6,110 nt of DNA, from contig JBDKFN010000084.1 in the NCBI GenBank assembly GCA_039798705.1, forward strand, positions 1 to 6,110. Direction: 5' to 3'. A program made the translations under genes and the position numbers. The notes beneath the pieces were generated by a model. The model saw nothing but the letters and a program-made list of their open reading frames with translations. It was not told the DNA's origin and searched no databases. This DNA comes from CAIKLP01 sp039798705. Its GTDB lineage: Bacteria; Bacteroidota; Bacteroidia; Sphingobacteriales; Sphingobacteriaceae. Of the stretch, positions 1 through 6,110 are shown piece after piece (position 1 is the first letter of the stretch; each line of letters starts with the position of its first letter).

Positions 1-10
1 GAATAATACA

Positions 11-2368
11 ATGGATAAGCAATGCTTTAAAAGCTGGAATTATAAAATAAATCAGTCTAAAATAATTTTAATTAAAGTTCTTGCGGTAATAGTTTATATG
101 ATTTTAGTTTCTGAGAAATCTAATGGGCAATACAACAATTTCGGAACCTTTACTAAAATTAATAATTTGGCCAATTTAACAGATGGCTATTATTTAAATA
201 CCTACTTCAAGCAACAAGATGGCAGCATCAATGCAATGAATAATTTAAATGGAATCAATAATTATTTTGCAAATACCACAATTTCACCAATCAATAATAA
301 TATCATTCATCCAAATGGAATGTTGGTTTGGAAAATAACTTCAAATGATGATGGTGGATATACTATTTTCAATGAATCAAGTCAGAAATACATTTATTAT
401 AATGGAACAGGTAATAGTGTTTCTGAAGTAACATCTATTAGTAATGCTTCAGGAAGATGGCAATTTTCAATTTTAAATTCCAGTTTTATTATCAGTAATT
501 TATTAAATAGTAGTAGACAATTACAATACAACACATCATCTCCAAGGTTTGCATGTTATGCTGGAACTCAACAAAACATAACTCTTTACAAATTAACAAA
601 TACCCAAAATACCGATTTTTTCAGGTCAAAAAATTCTGGATTATGGACTTCTTTGTCAAGCTGGGAATCTGCTAATAATAACATAAACTGGATAGATGCT
701 ACACGTATTCCAGATTCAAATGCAAGTTTTGTTTATATTCAAACTGGTAATACGATAAACTTGGATTCTAGTTTAGCTTTACCAAGTATCAATATATATA
801 ATGATGCAACACTGAATATATTGCCAGGAAATGTCATTCAAATTCCTTATTCAAAAACAATCAATATTCAAACAAATGGAATTTTTAAACTACTTGCTGA
901 TTTAAATAATTCTGCTTGTATTGGATATTCTGAAGGTCAAATTATCGGGAATATTTCAGTTGAAACTTACCTACCTCCATTGAGAAAATTCAGGTTTTTA
1001 GCATCCTCAGTATCCGGTGCAAATGCTGCACAATGGCGAAACTTAGGTATTAATTTAGTTGGTAAAGGAACACATATTACAGGAATAGGAGGTGCTTTGA
1101 ATAATTTTGATCCATCTATTACCAATGCTCCAAGTGCTTTCTGGTATAACGAGGTACTTGCGGGAAGTGATGTTAATGTTGGTTCTGTTGCAACAAACGA
1201 CAATGGCTGGACTGCATTTATAAATGGTAATACAGAAGCATTGACTAATGGAAAAGGATTTAGGATTTTAATAAGAGGAGACCGAACAATTAGTTTAGAT
1301 GGCACAGGAAGTGTGGTTCCAACAGCAACTATTTTAACTGTCAATGGAACGTATCCTGGACACGCGATAAATATCAATACGACAAAAACAAACAGTAATT
1401 TAAACAGTGGATATAATTTGATAGGGAACCCGTATCCTTCAAGCATAGACTGGAATAGCATTTCAAAGGGAATTGATATTTCAAACACATACACCATATA
1501 CAATCCTTCTACAAATAGTTATCAATCTTGGAATGGCTTAACTGGAGATGCATCTAGATTTATAAGTGCTGGTCAAGCATTTTTTGTTCAACAAACAGGA
1601 TTAGTTGGCGGCATTCAAATAGACGAAGGTGATAAGACACAAAACAAGGGTGGAAATTATTTCAAAGAAAAATTGAATAACCATTTAAAAATAAGTTTGA
1701 AAGTAGACAGTTTAAATTCTGATGCTACATTTATTCACTTTAATGAAAATTCAAAGGATAATTTTGATTTATATGATGGATTAAAGTTTACAAATTCACT
1801 AGTTAATATTGCCAGTATTGGAAAAGAATTCGAAAGATATGCGATTAATTCGCTTTCAAAAATTGAAGGTTATAGAGAAGTAGCATTGAGCATTTTGGGC
1901 ACTAGTTTTACGAGTTTTGATTTAATTTTTGAAGATGTCTCAAGTTTCGAACAACATCATGTTTATTTAGTAGATTCTTATGTTAATATAACAGTCCTTT
2001 TAAGTGACAAATACCTTTACAACGTTCATACAAACAAGGATTCCGCCTCTTTTAATAATCAAAGATTTAAACTGTTATTTATTCCAAAAACAACTTCAAT
2101 TATTCCTTTCAAATTGGCAAAAGAATGGGAAGTATTTCCAAATCCAGTTATCAATCAAATTAAACTTTTAAATGGTCAATTATTAGCTAAAAATTCCATT
2201 ATTAATTACGAAATATATAATGATTTAGGCGTGCTTTTGCGAGCAGATCAAATTGAATTTTCATTCGGTGAAATGGAGGAAATTAATGTTGCAGCTTTTC
2301 CAAAGGGTATTTATTTTATAAAAATTCAACACGAATTCCATAATCAAACAATCAGATTCATTAAATAA
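11..2368 (+). CDS. Large secreted protein with T9SS type A C-terminal sorting domain
   Basis: A 785-residue exported protein, probably carried across the outer membrane by the type IX system and anchored at the surface or released. Residues 1-40 look like a signal peptide: a long basic n-region, a hydrophobic core at about 19-33 (ILIKVLAVIVYMILV), and likely cleavage after SNGQ. Residues about 55-195 form a beta-rich module ending in RFACYAGTQQNITLYKL, a segment I recognise from many Bacteroidota secreted proteins. Residues about 203-280 hold the FRS..SGLW.S..SWES type module followed by a short beta-helix-like stretch. Residues about 310-530 contain the recurrent GYNLIGNPYPSSIDWN module. Residues about 707-785 are the sorting domain, with FPNPV at 709-713, a YEIYNDLG strand and a final KGIYFIKI...IRFIK. 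No catalytic motif was found, so adhesin, matrix or surface roles are all open. The ATG at 11 is preferred because the next ATG (residue 30) would destroy the signal peptide. The frame stays open to the left edge, so an upstream start cannot be excluded. Confidence 0.88.
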   Translation: MDKQCFKSWNYKINQSKIILIKVLAVIVYMILVSEKSNGQYNNFGTFTKINNLANLTDGYYLNTYFKQQDGSINAMNNLNGINNYFANTTISPINNNIIHPNGMLVWKITSNDDGGYTIFNESSQKYIYYNGTGNSVSEVTSISNASGRWQFSILNSSFIISNLLNSSRQLQYNTSSPRFACYAGTQQNITLYKLTNTQNTDFFRSKNSGLWTSLSSWESANNNINWIDATRIPDSNASFVYIQTGNTINLDSSLALPSINIYNDATLNILPGNVIQIPYSKTINIQTNGIFKLLADLNNSACIGYSEGQIIGNISVETYLPPLRKFRFLASSVSGANAAQWRNLGINLVGKGTHITGIGGALNNFDPSITNAPSAFWYNEVLAGSDVNVGSVATNDNGWTAFINGNTEALTNGKGFRILIRGDRTISLDGTGSVVPTATILTVNGTYPGHAININTTKTNSNLNSGYNLIGNPYPSSIDWNSISKGIDISNTYTIYNPSTNSYQSWNGLTGDASRFISAGQAFFVQQTGLVGGIQIDEGDKTQNKGGNYFKEKLNNHLKISLKVDSLNSDATFIHFNENSKDNFDLYDGLKFTNSLVNIASIGKEFERYAINSLSKIEGYREVALSILGTSFTSFDLIFEDVSSFEQHHVYLVDSYVNITVLLSDKYLYNVHTNKDSASFNNQRFKLLFIPKTTSIIPFKLAKEWEVFPNPVINQIKLLNGQLLAKNSIINYEIYNDLGVLLRADQIEFSFGEMEEINVAAFPKGIYFIKIQHEFHNQTIRFIK

Positions 2369-2377
2369 ATAAAAACG

Positions 2378-2683
2378 ATGATTTTTCTAAAAAGAATAAA
2401 CCTTTCTATATTAATTTTATTTATCATTTTTTCAGTTACTAATGCGAATGCAAATCAACAGGTAATAATTAATGAAATACCTGCTACTGAATTACCAAAA
2501 ATTGACTTTTCTGAAAACAACTTACCAGAAATGAATTCAAAAGATCAAGAAACAGCGAATTCTCCTGGATTTGGAGATGATGTAGGAGATGTACCAATAA
2601 ATGATGGAATATGGGTTTTAATGTTTGCTGGAATTAGTTACGCGATCATTCAACTTAAACCTAAAAAAATGAACCTAAAATAA
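2378..2683 (+). CDS. Small exported protein with PID-CTERM-like tail
   Basis: A 101-residue protein with two membrane-type segments. Residues 1 to about 25 are a signal peptide with basic K5/R6, core LSILILFIIFSV and a likely cut after NANA. The middle (about 26-72) is polar and acidic, ending in a PGFGDDVGDV stretch. Residues 73-77 read PINDG, followed by a hydrophobic helix (about 78-92, IWVLMFAGISYAIIQL) and a lysine-rich end (K94, K96, K97, K101). This motif, helix and basic-tail order matches the short PID-CTERM-type proteins of Bacteroidota, with N in place of the usual D, and resembles other tripartite C-terminal sorting signals. It starts 9 bases after the stop of the T9SS protein and is very probably co-transcribed with it. 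It might be an anchor, partner or processing companion of that protein, but its function is unknown. The ATG at 2378 is the only start that gives a complete signal peptide. Confidence 0.72.
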   Translation: MIFLKRINLSILILFIIFSVTNANANQQVIINEIPATELPKIDFSENNLPEMNSKDQETANSPGFGDDVGDVPINDGIWVLMFAGISYAIIQLKPKKMNLK

Positions 2684-2703
2684 AAATTAGCATGATAAAT
2701 GTT

Positions 2704-2711
2704 TAATTTCG
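2704..2711 (+). promoter_or_regulatory. Weak candidate -7 box for the 77-residue gene
   Basis: The 46-base spacer 2684-2729 is almost entirely A/T. It contains TAATTTCG, one mismatch from the Bacteroidota -7 consensus TAnnTTTG, 18 bases before the ATG at 2730. No convincing TTG-type -33 box is seen at the right distance, and no hairpin terminator for the upstream pair is visible. In such A/T-rich sequence this match may be chance. The gene could equally be read through from the upstream pair. Confidence 0.2.
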
Positions 2712-2729
2712 ATTTTCAAAAAAGTTAAT

Positions 2730-2963
2730 ATGAGAATCATCGATACAATCGCACACCCGCAAATAAGAATCTCCATTTTTCAAATGAATCAAAAATACAT
2801 TGTAAAATTGGAGTTGGGTGCAATGGAGCAATCATTCAAATTTTCTGAATTAGATATCATTAATTTAGAAATATTGAAAGCAGATGTAATTGAAAAAGTT
2901 ATTCCCAATGCATTAATTCGCTTTGAAGAAATGAATAAAGATTTAATGAACTGCTTGGGTTAA
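2730..2963 (+). CDS. Conserved small hypothetical protein
   Basis: A 77-residue cytoplasmic protein with no signal peptide or membrane segment. The first half (residues 3-40) alternates hydrophobic and charged residues as in a small beta-sheet (RIIDTIA, IRISIFQMNQKYIVKLELG, MEQSFKFSEL). The second half (about 42-72) looks like one or two helices (IINLEILKADVIEKVI, ALIRFEEMNKDLM). This strand-strand-strand-helix pattern, opening with an M-R-I/V-I-E/D-T/S-type start, resembles short conserved hypothetical proteins I associate with Bacteroidota, but I cannot name a family or a function. The ATG at 2730 follows an A/T-rich leader with no Shine-Dalgarno sequence, normal for the phylum. It sits 46 bases after the PID-CTERM-like gene and ends head-on into the transporter gene, sharing TTAA. 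Coding status rests on the sensible amino-acid composition and the exact fit between neighbours. Confidence 0.7.
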   Translation: MRIIDTIAHPQIRISIFQMNQKYIVKLELGAMEQSFKFSELDIINLEILKADVIEKVIPNALIRFEEMNKDLMNCLG

Positions 2964-2972
2964 GCCTTAACC
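2958..2972. repeat. Palindrome over the convergent stop codons
   Basis: The 15 bases GGTTAAGCCTTAACC have 7-base arms (GGTTAAG / CTTAACC) around a central C at 2965. As RNA this can fold into a 6-base-pair stem with a GCC loop on either strand. It contains both stop codons of the converging genes: TAA at 2961-2963 on + and TAA at 2962-2960 on -. It could act as a small bidirectional 3'-end signal, but neither side has a clear run of T, so a factor-independent terminator is not supported. It is partly fixed by the coding sequence of the transporter's C terminus (LVKA-stop). Confidence 0.45.
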
Positions 2973-4309
2973 AATATTAATTTCTTTGCAGATCTCTGAA
3001 ATCTAAAATAAAGAAAAACAGCTGAAATGGTTAATCCTACTGATAATCCAACCCAAATTCCATTGGCTTTTAAAGGAGTAAAAAAGCCTAAATAATAACT
3101 CAATGGAATGGCAATTACCCAATAGGAAATAAAAGTAATGAGTGTAGGTATTTTCACATCTGTCATCCCTCTCAAAGCATTTAATCCTATTACTTGAACG
3201 CCATCTGATAATTGAAAGAACGCAGCAATAATCAATAATTGTGAGGCAATTTGGGAAACATTAATGTCTGAAATATAAAAACCAGGTAATATATTTCTAG
3301 TAAGTAATAATAATAGGGCAGTAGTGCCCATAAAAATCAATACCATGAAATACCCTGTTATACCTGCACGCCATAATTTTGGATAGTTTTTTTCACCTAA
3401 AGAATTTCCAACCCTTACAGAAGTTGCAGCTGCAATTCCACTTGCTGCCATGTAGGTAGTTGCTGCAATATTGATGGCAATTTGATGTGCAGATTGATAG
3501 GCAGAACCTAACCAGCCCATCATAATAGCTGCAACAGAGAAAGCACCTACTTCAAATAAATATTGAAATGCAGAAGGAATACCTAATTTAAAAATGGCAG
3601 AAAAATCACCAAAATTTAAATACTTTAAAGTGAATTGTTTAATATATGGTTTGAGGTTTTTAGACTTCAATACATAAGTCATCATTAAAGTGGCCATTAA
3701 TAATCGTGATATAAAATTGGCAATACCCGCACCAACTAATTCCATTCTTGGCAAACCAAATTCACCATTAATTAATCCATAGGTTAGTAATACATTAAAA
3801 CCATCTGCGAATAAAGTAATAACCATGGCTTGTTTAGTGAAACTAAGGCCTTCAGCGAATTGTTTGAATGTTAAAAATAGCATCAAAGGAATCATTGATG
3901 CACCAATAATTTGTAGAAAAGGTTTGGTATGTTCTATGACAATTGCTTCTTGACCAAGTAAATCTAAATGATTGGACATGATATAAATACCCGATGCAAT
4001 TAAAATTCCAGTCAATAAATTCAAGCCTAGTGCATTGATCAAAAACTTACCACAATGTGTGTCATCTTTAGCGCCATATGCTTGCGCAATTAATGGTGTT
4101 AGACCGTATGAAATTCCAATCCCTAAAACCATGAAAACCGCAAAAATGCTGATTCCTAGAGAGCAAGCAGCTAATTTAACTGCTCCTAAATGACCAATGA
4201 AAACAGTATCGGTGATATTTACAACCATGTGACCAACCTGGCTAATCACAACCGGATATGCTAGTAAAAAAGTACTTTTGAAATGGGAAGAATAGGAATT
4301 TGAGTTCAT
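2960..4309 (-). CDS. MATE family multidrug/metabolite efflux transporter (NorM-like)
   Basis: A 449-residue inner-membrane protein, the usual length for the multidrug and toxic compound extrusion family, with about 12 hydrophobic segments in two related halves. It should export cationic or other organic compounds in exchange for Na+ or H+. NorM-type signatures visible are AYPVVISQVGHMVVNITDTVFIGHLG (split here as residues 17-36 and on to 42), GLTPLIAQAYGAKD at 69-82, GIPSAFQYLFEVGAF at 243-257, and VRVGNSLGE at 298-306. Acidic residues that match the cation-site positions described in NorM are present: D34 in the first helix, E253, and D369 (LSDGVQ). It lacks only certainty about substrate. 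The ATG at 4307-4309 overlaps the stop of the upstream AlbA_2 gene (TAATG), which suggests coupled translation. Its 3' end meets the 77-residue gene. Context with a dehydrogenase and a probable regulator hints at export of, or defence against, a metabolite, but this is inference. Confidence 0.93.
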   Translation of the reverse strand: MNSNSYSSHFKSTFLLAYPVVISQVGHMVVNITDTVFIGHLGAVKLAACSLGISIFAVFMVLGIGISYGLTPLIAQAYGAKDDTHCGKFLINALGLNLLTGILIASGIYIMSNHLDLLGQEAIVIEHTKPFLQIIGASMIPLMLFLTFKQFAEGLSFTKQAMVITLFADGFNVLLTYGLINGEFGLPRMELVGAGIANFISRLLMATLMMTYVLKSKNLKPYIKQFTLKYLNFGDFSAIFKLGIPSAFQYLFEVGAFSVAAIMMGWLGSAYQSAHQIAINIAATTYMAASGIAAATSVRVGNSLGEKNYPKLWRAGITGYFMVLIFMGTTALLLLLTRNILPGFYISDINVSQIASQLLIIAAFFQLSDGVQVIGLNALRGMTDVKIPTLITFISYWVIAIPLSYYLGFFTPLKANGIWVGLSVGLTISAVFLYFRFQRSAKKLILVKA

Positions 4310-4311
4310 TA
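4307..4311 (-). promoter_or_regulatory. TAATG stop-start overlap
   Basis: On the - strand the stop TAA of the AlbA_2/winged-helix gene shares its last A with the ATG of the transporter gene. This is the classic arrangement for termination-reinitiation coupling. It supports one shared mRNA for the two genes and fixes the transporter start. No separate ribosome-binding sequence is evident just upstream (GACCGCTGCA-like sequence is absent; the preceding codons are ACC GCT GCA). Confidence 0.75.
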
Positions 4312-4932
4312 TGCAGCGGTGTAATACTCTGTTTTATCTGAGTAATGCACCCTAATAATTCCAGACAAAATCAAATTTACTAAAATTTTTGAACCTTGTC
4401 TGCGATGACATTTAATTAAATCGCAATATTCTCTTAAAGTAATTTTTTCATTTACTTCAAGAAATGCTAATAATGCTTTTTCTTTTTCGGTAAAATTGAT
4501 AATAACGGGTTCCTTTTGATTTGTTTTTTGTAATACATCTATCACAATTTTACTTGCTAAAACACATTGATCTTTTACCCGAATGTATACCCACCATTTA
4601 TCTGCATCATCTAGTGCATAATGTGGTTTAACATCGCTTTCTTCAATTTCTGCTACAAGGACCAATTGCCCGTCAACTATATATTCTGAGAACTTTGGAA
4701 TGATTTGGGGTTTGCAAAAATGGGTTCCAGCTTTGAGCAACATGAAACGTTCTTCTTCTTCATTTTTAACACCTTTAATTGAACCATCATCCATTACACC
4801 AATAAGAATTTTGCCGCCTTTATTATTAGCAAAAGCAACCATTGTTTTAGCAATTTTATGATGGAAGGTAATCGTTTTTTTAAAATCGATGTCGAAACCT
4901 TCACCAGCTAAAATGAGTTTTTTTAGGTTCAA
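4309..4932 (-). CDS. AlbA_2 (Schlafen-type) domain protein with C-terminal winged helix
   Basis: A 207-residue soluble protein. Residues about 5-130 form an AlbA_2 domain (the Schlafen/'divergent AAA-4' fold, often annotated as ATP-binding): GEGFDIDFKK at 10-19, AFANNKGGKILIGVMDDG at 33-50, I52-K-G-V, KPHY at 102-105 and WVYIRVKD at 114-121. Residues about 147-205 look like a winged helix-turn-helix (FTEKEKALLAFLEVNEKITL, the helix REYCDLIKCHRRQGSKILVNLI, then the wing SGIIRVHYSDKTEYYT). Proteins of this layout are common in Bacteroidota and are usually called putative transcriptional regulators; DNA binding is inferred and no ligand is known. The start is TTG at 4932. There is no ATG until residue 31, and that would delete the conserved GExxxxxFK strand, so the family pattern decides the start; ATT at 4938 is a less likely alternative. 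It lies 24 bases after the dehydrogenase stop and overlaps the transporter start. Confidence 0.85.
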   Translation of the reverse strand: MNLKKLILAGEGFDIDFKKTITFHHKIAKTMVAFANNKGGKILIGVMDDGSIKGVKNEEEERFMLLKAGTHFCKPQIIPKFSEYIVDGQLVLVAEIEESDVKPHYALDDADKWWVYIRVKDQCVLASKIVIDVLQKTNQKEPVIINFTEKEKALLAFLEVNEKITLREYCDLIKCHRRQGSKILVNLILSGIIRVHYSDKTEYYTAA

Positions 4933-4956
4933 AACAATAAATATTAATAATGGAAA
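4933..4956 (-). promoter_or_regulatory. In-frame leader between dehydrogenase stop and TTG start
   Basis: The 24 bases between the dehydrogenase stop and the TTG are TTT CCA TTA TTA ATA TTT ATT GTT on the - strand. They are nearly all A/T, have no Shine-Dalgarno sequence and no stop codon, and keep the same reading frame as both neighbouring genes. The spacer is too short and featureless to support its own promoter, so translation of the AlbA_2 gene probably depends on ribosomes leaving the dehydrogenase. Confidence 0.5.
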
Positions 4957-6110
4957 TTACCACATTAATTTGACAATACCATCGTAATCATCCGAATTTA
5001 GTGGATATACGCGACCTGTAATATTGTTAAGTATTAAATTATCAATAATTTTTTGATGATCTGTAGCTGGTATTTGAAATTCAGATAACCTGATTGGCGT
5101 TTTTAATATGTTGAAGTAATTCTCTAGCTTTTCAATGAATTGTAAAGCCAATTCCTCATCTGTACCAGTATGTAATTCAAAAACATTTTTTGCTAAAAAA
5201 GCCAATCTGCTTTTAATTTTAGAAAAATGATATTTCAACCAAGCAGGATAAACAATGGAAAGTCCAGCACCATGTGGAATATCGTAAAGCACACTTAATG
5301 TATGTTCTAATCCGTGGCAACCCCAGTCGCCGGTACCTCTACCATTTAAAATTGTACCATTGAGTGCATTACTAGCAAGCCACATGATATTTGCACGGGC
5401 ATCGTAATTTTCAGGTTCTTCAATGGTTGTTGGACCAAATTGAATCGCTAATTTTAAGATACTCGCGATATAATGATCTGACAACGGAGCATCCCCTAAA
5501 CCAAAAAATACTTCAAGTGCATGTGCCATTAAATCGGCAATACCATATGCAGTATAATTTGCAGGTACAGAGTAGGTAAGTTCTGGATCTAAAATGGAAA
5601 CCTTAGGAAATAATAGGGGTGAACCATATCCTTTTTTCATTCCACCATCTGTATCCTGAATAACTGTGGAAGAGTTCATTTCTGTTCCAGTTGCAGCTAA
5701 TGTTAGAATAGAAATAATTGGAAGTGCTTTACTTGGTCTTTCTACTTTTTGCATGTAAAAATCCCATACAGAATGTTCAACATAATAACCCATTGCTACT
5801 GCTTTTGCAGTATCAATAACAGAACCGCCACCCAATGCAATAATAAAATCTACCTTGTTGTCTTTGGCTAATTTAACTGCTGCGTCTGCATCCTGGTATG
5901 TTGGATTAGATTTAATTCCTTCATAAGTAATAAATTTAATCTGGTGCATGTTCAACAATGAAATTAATCTAGCATAAATTCCATGCTTTTTTGCCGATCC
6001 TTTTCCAAGTAATATGATAGCTGTTTGTCCATATGGTAAACATTCAACTGCTACTTTTTCAATTTCATTTTTACCAAATAAAATTTTAGTGGGATTATAA
6101 TGCGTAAAGT
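4957..6110 (-). CDS. Iron-containing alcohol dehydrogenase, BdhA/YqhD type (5' end cut by window edge)
   Basis: A group III NAD(P)H-dependent alcohol dehydrogenase that interconverts aldehydes and alcohols with a bound divalent metal. The frame is open from the stop at 4957-4959 to the right edge and gives 383 residues. The bases 5959-6108 add 50 residues to the TTG at 5958, including the typical opening HYNPTKILFGK, so 5958 is not the start; only about 2-4 residues should be missing. Counting from the first complete codon (6108), the metal ligands appear as D192 and H196 (ADLMAH), H265 (GCHGLEH) and H279 (PHGAGL), with exactly the spacing of YqhD (194, 198, 267, 281). ALGGGSVIDTAK at 91-102 is the Rossmann-type phosphate loop. 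The first cofactor loop, GGGS in BdhA/YqhD, is GKGS at 35-38. The family prefers NADPH; here this is uncertain. The gene is likely first, or at least upstream, in an operon with the AlbA_2 and MATE genes. The physiological substrate is not readable from sequence. Confidence 0.93.
   Translation of the reverse strand, partial: FTHYNPTKILFGKNEIEKVAVECLPYGQTAIILLGKGSAKKHGIYARLISLLNMHQIKFITYEGIKSNPTYQDADAAVKLAKDNKVDFIIALGGGSVIDTAKAVAMGYYVEHSVWDFYMQKVERPSKALPIISILTLAATGTEMNSSTVIQDTDGGMKKGYGSPLLFPKVSILDPELTYSVPANYTAYGIADLMAHALEVFFGLGDAPLSDHYIASILKLAIQFGPTTIEEPENYDARANIMWLASNALNGTILNGRGTGDWGCHGLEHTLSVLYDIPHGAGLSIVYPAWLKYHFSKIKSRLAFLAKNVFELHTGTDEELALQFIEKLENYFNILKTPIRLSEFQIPATDHQKIIDNLILNNITGRVYPLNSDDYDGIVKLMW

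Noticed and set aside
967..1503. 178-codon open frame on the - strand
   Set aside because: It lies wholly inside the T9SS protein gene, antisense to its well-conserved GNPYPSSIDWN region. The translation shows no recognisable domain, so it is a shadow of the real gene.
11..2368. An enzyme active site in the large secreted protein
   Set aside because: The modules recognised are structural repeats typical of T9SS cargo. No glycosidase, peptidase or nuclease motif could be picked out by eye.
2684..2703. Possible terminator after the PID-CTERM-like gene
   Set aside because: Only a 3-base CAT/ATG pairing is available and there is no G/C stem followed by T residues.
4940..4949. AATATTAATA motif near the AlbA_2 start, also similar to AATATTAAT at 2973-2981
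   Set aside because: Short A/T-only matches like this are expected by chance in a sequence of this composition; the second copy is inside the transporter coding region.
5391..5579. 62-codon open frame on the + strand
   Set aside because: Antisense to the metal-binding part of the dehydrogenase, with no leader or family resemblance; a shadow frame.

Overview
This AT-rich window looks like chromosome from a member of the Bacteroidota. The main evidence is a large secreted protein with a type IX secretion (T9SS) type A sorting tail, next to a short protein with a PID-CTERM-like tail. The genes also lack Shine-Dalgarno sequences and sit in A/T-rich leaders. The style of the conserved small hypothetical protein and of the AlbA_2/winged-helix protein also fits this phylum, perhaps the Chitinophagales, but the exact family cannot be read from the sequence.

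Layout. On the + strand, bases 11-2368 encode a 785-residue T9SS cargo protein. Nine bases later a 101-residue exported protein (2378-2683) ends in a PIN-DG / hydrophobic helix / basic tail; the two look like one transcription unit. After a 46-base spacer comes a 77-residue uncharacterised cytoplasmic protein (2730-2963). On the - strand, reading leftwards from the right edge, lie an iron-dependent alcohol dehydrogenase of the BdhA/YqhD type (stop at 4957; its 5' end runs off the window at 6110), an AlbA_2 + winged-helix protein (4309-4932, TTG start) and a MATE-family efflux transporter (2960-4309). The spacing is 24 bases and then a 1-base TAATG overlap, so these three are probably one operon. 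The two gene groups converge, and their last stop codons share the four bases TTAA at 2960-2963 inside a small palindrome.

Function. The left group is a cell-surface/secretion set whose substrate is unknown. The right group combines a carbonyl/alcohol oxidoreductase, a probable regulator and a drug/metabolite exporter. A role in handling a reactive aldehyde or toxic organic compound is possible, but this is inference from gene order only.

No RNA gene, mobile element, CRISPR array or clear factor-independent terminator is visible, and no non-coding stretch exceeds 300 bases. I do not see a dramatic new system. The points most worth checking are the in-frame, single-stop junction between the dehydrogenase and the AlbA_2 gene, the T9SS / PID-CTERM-like pair, and the dehydrogenase's altered cofactor loop.
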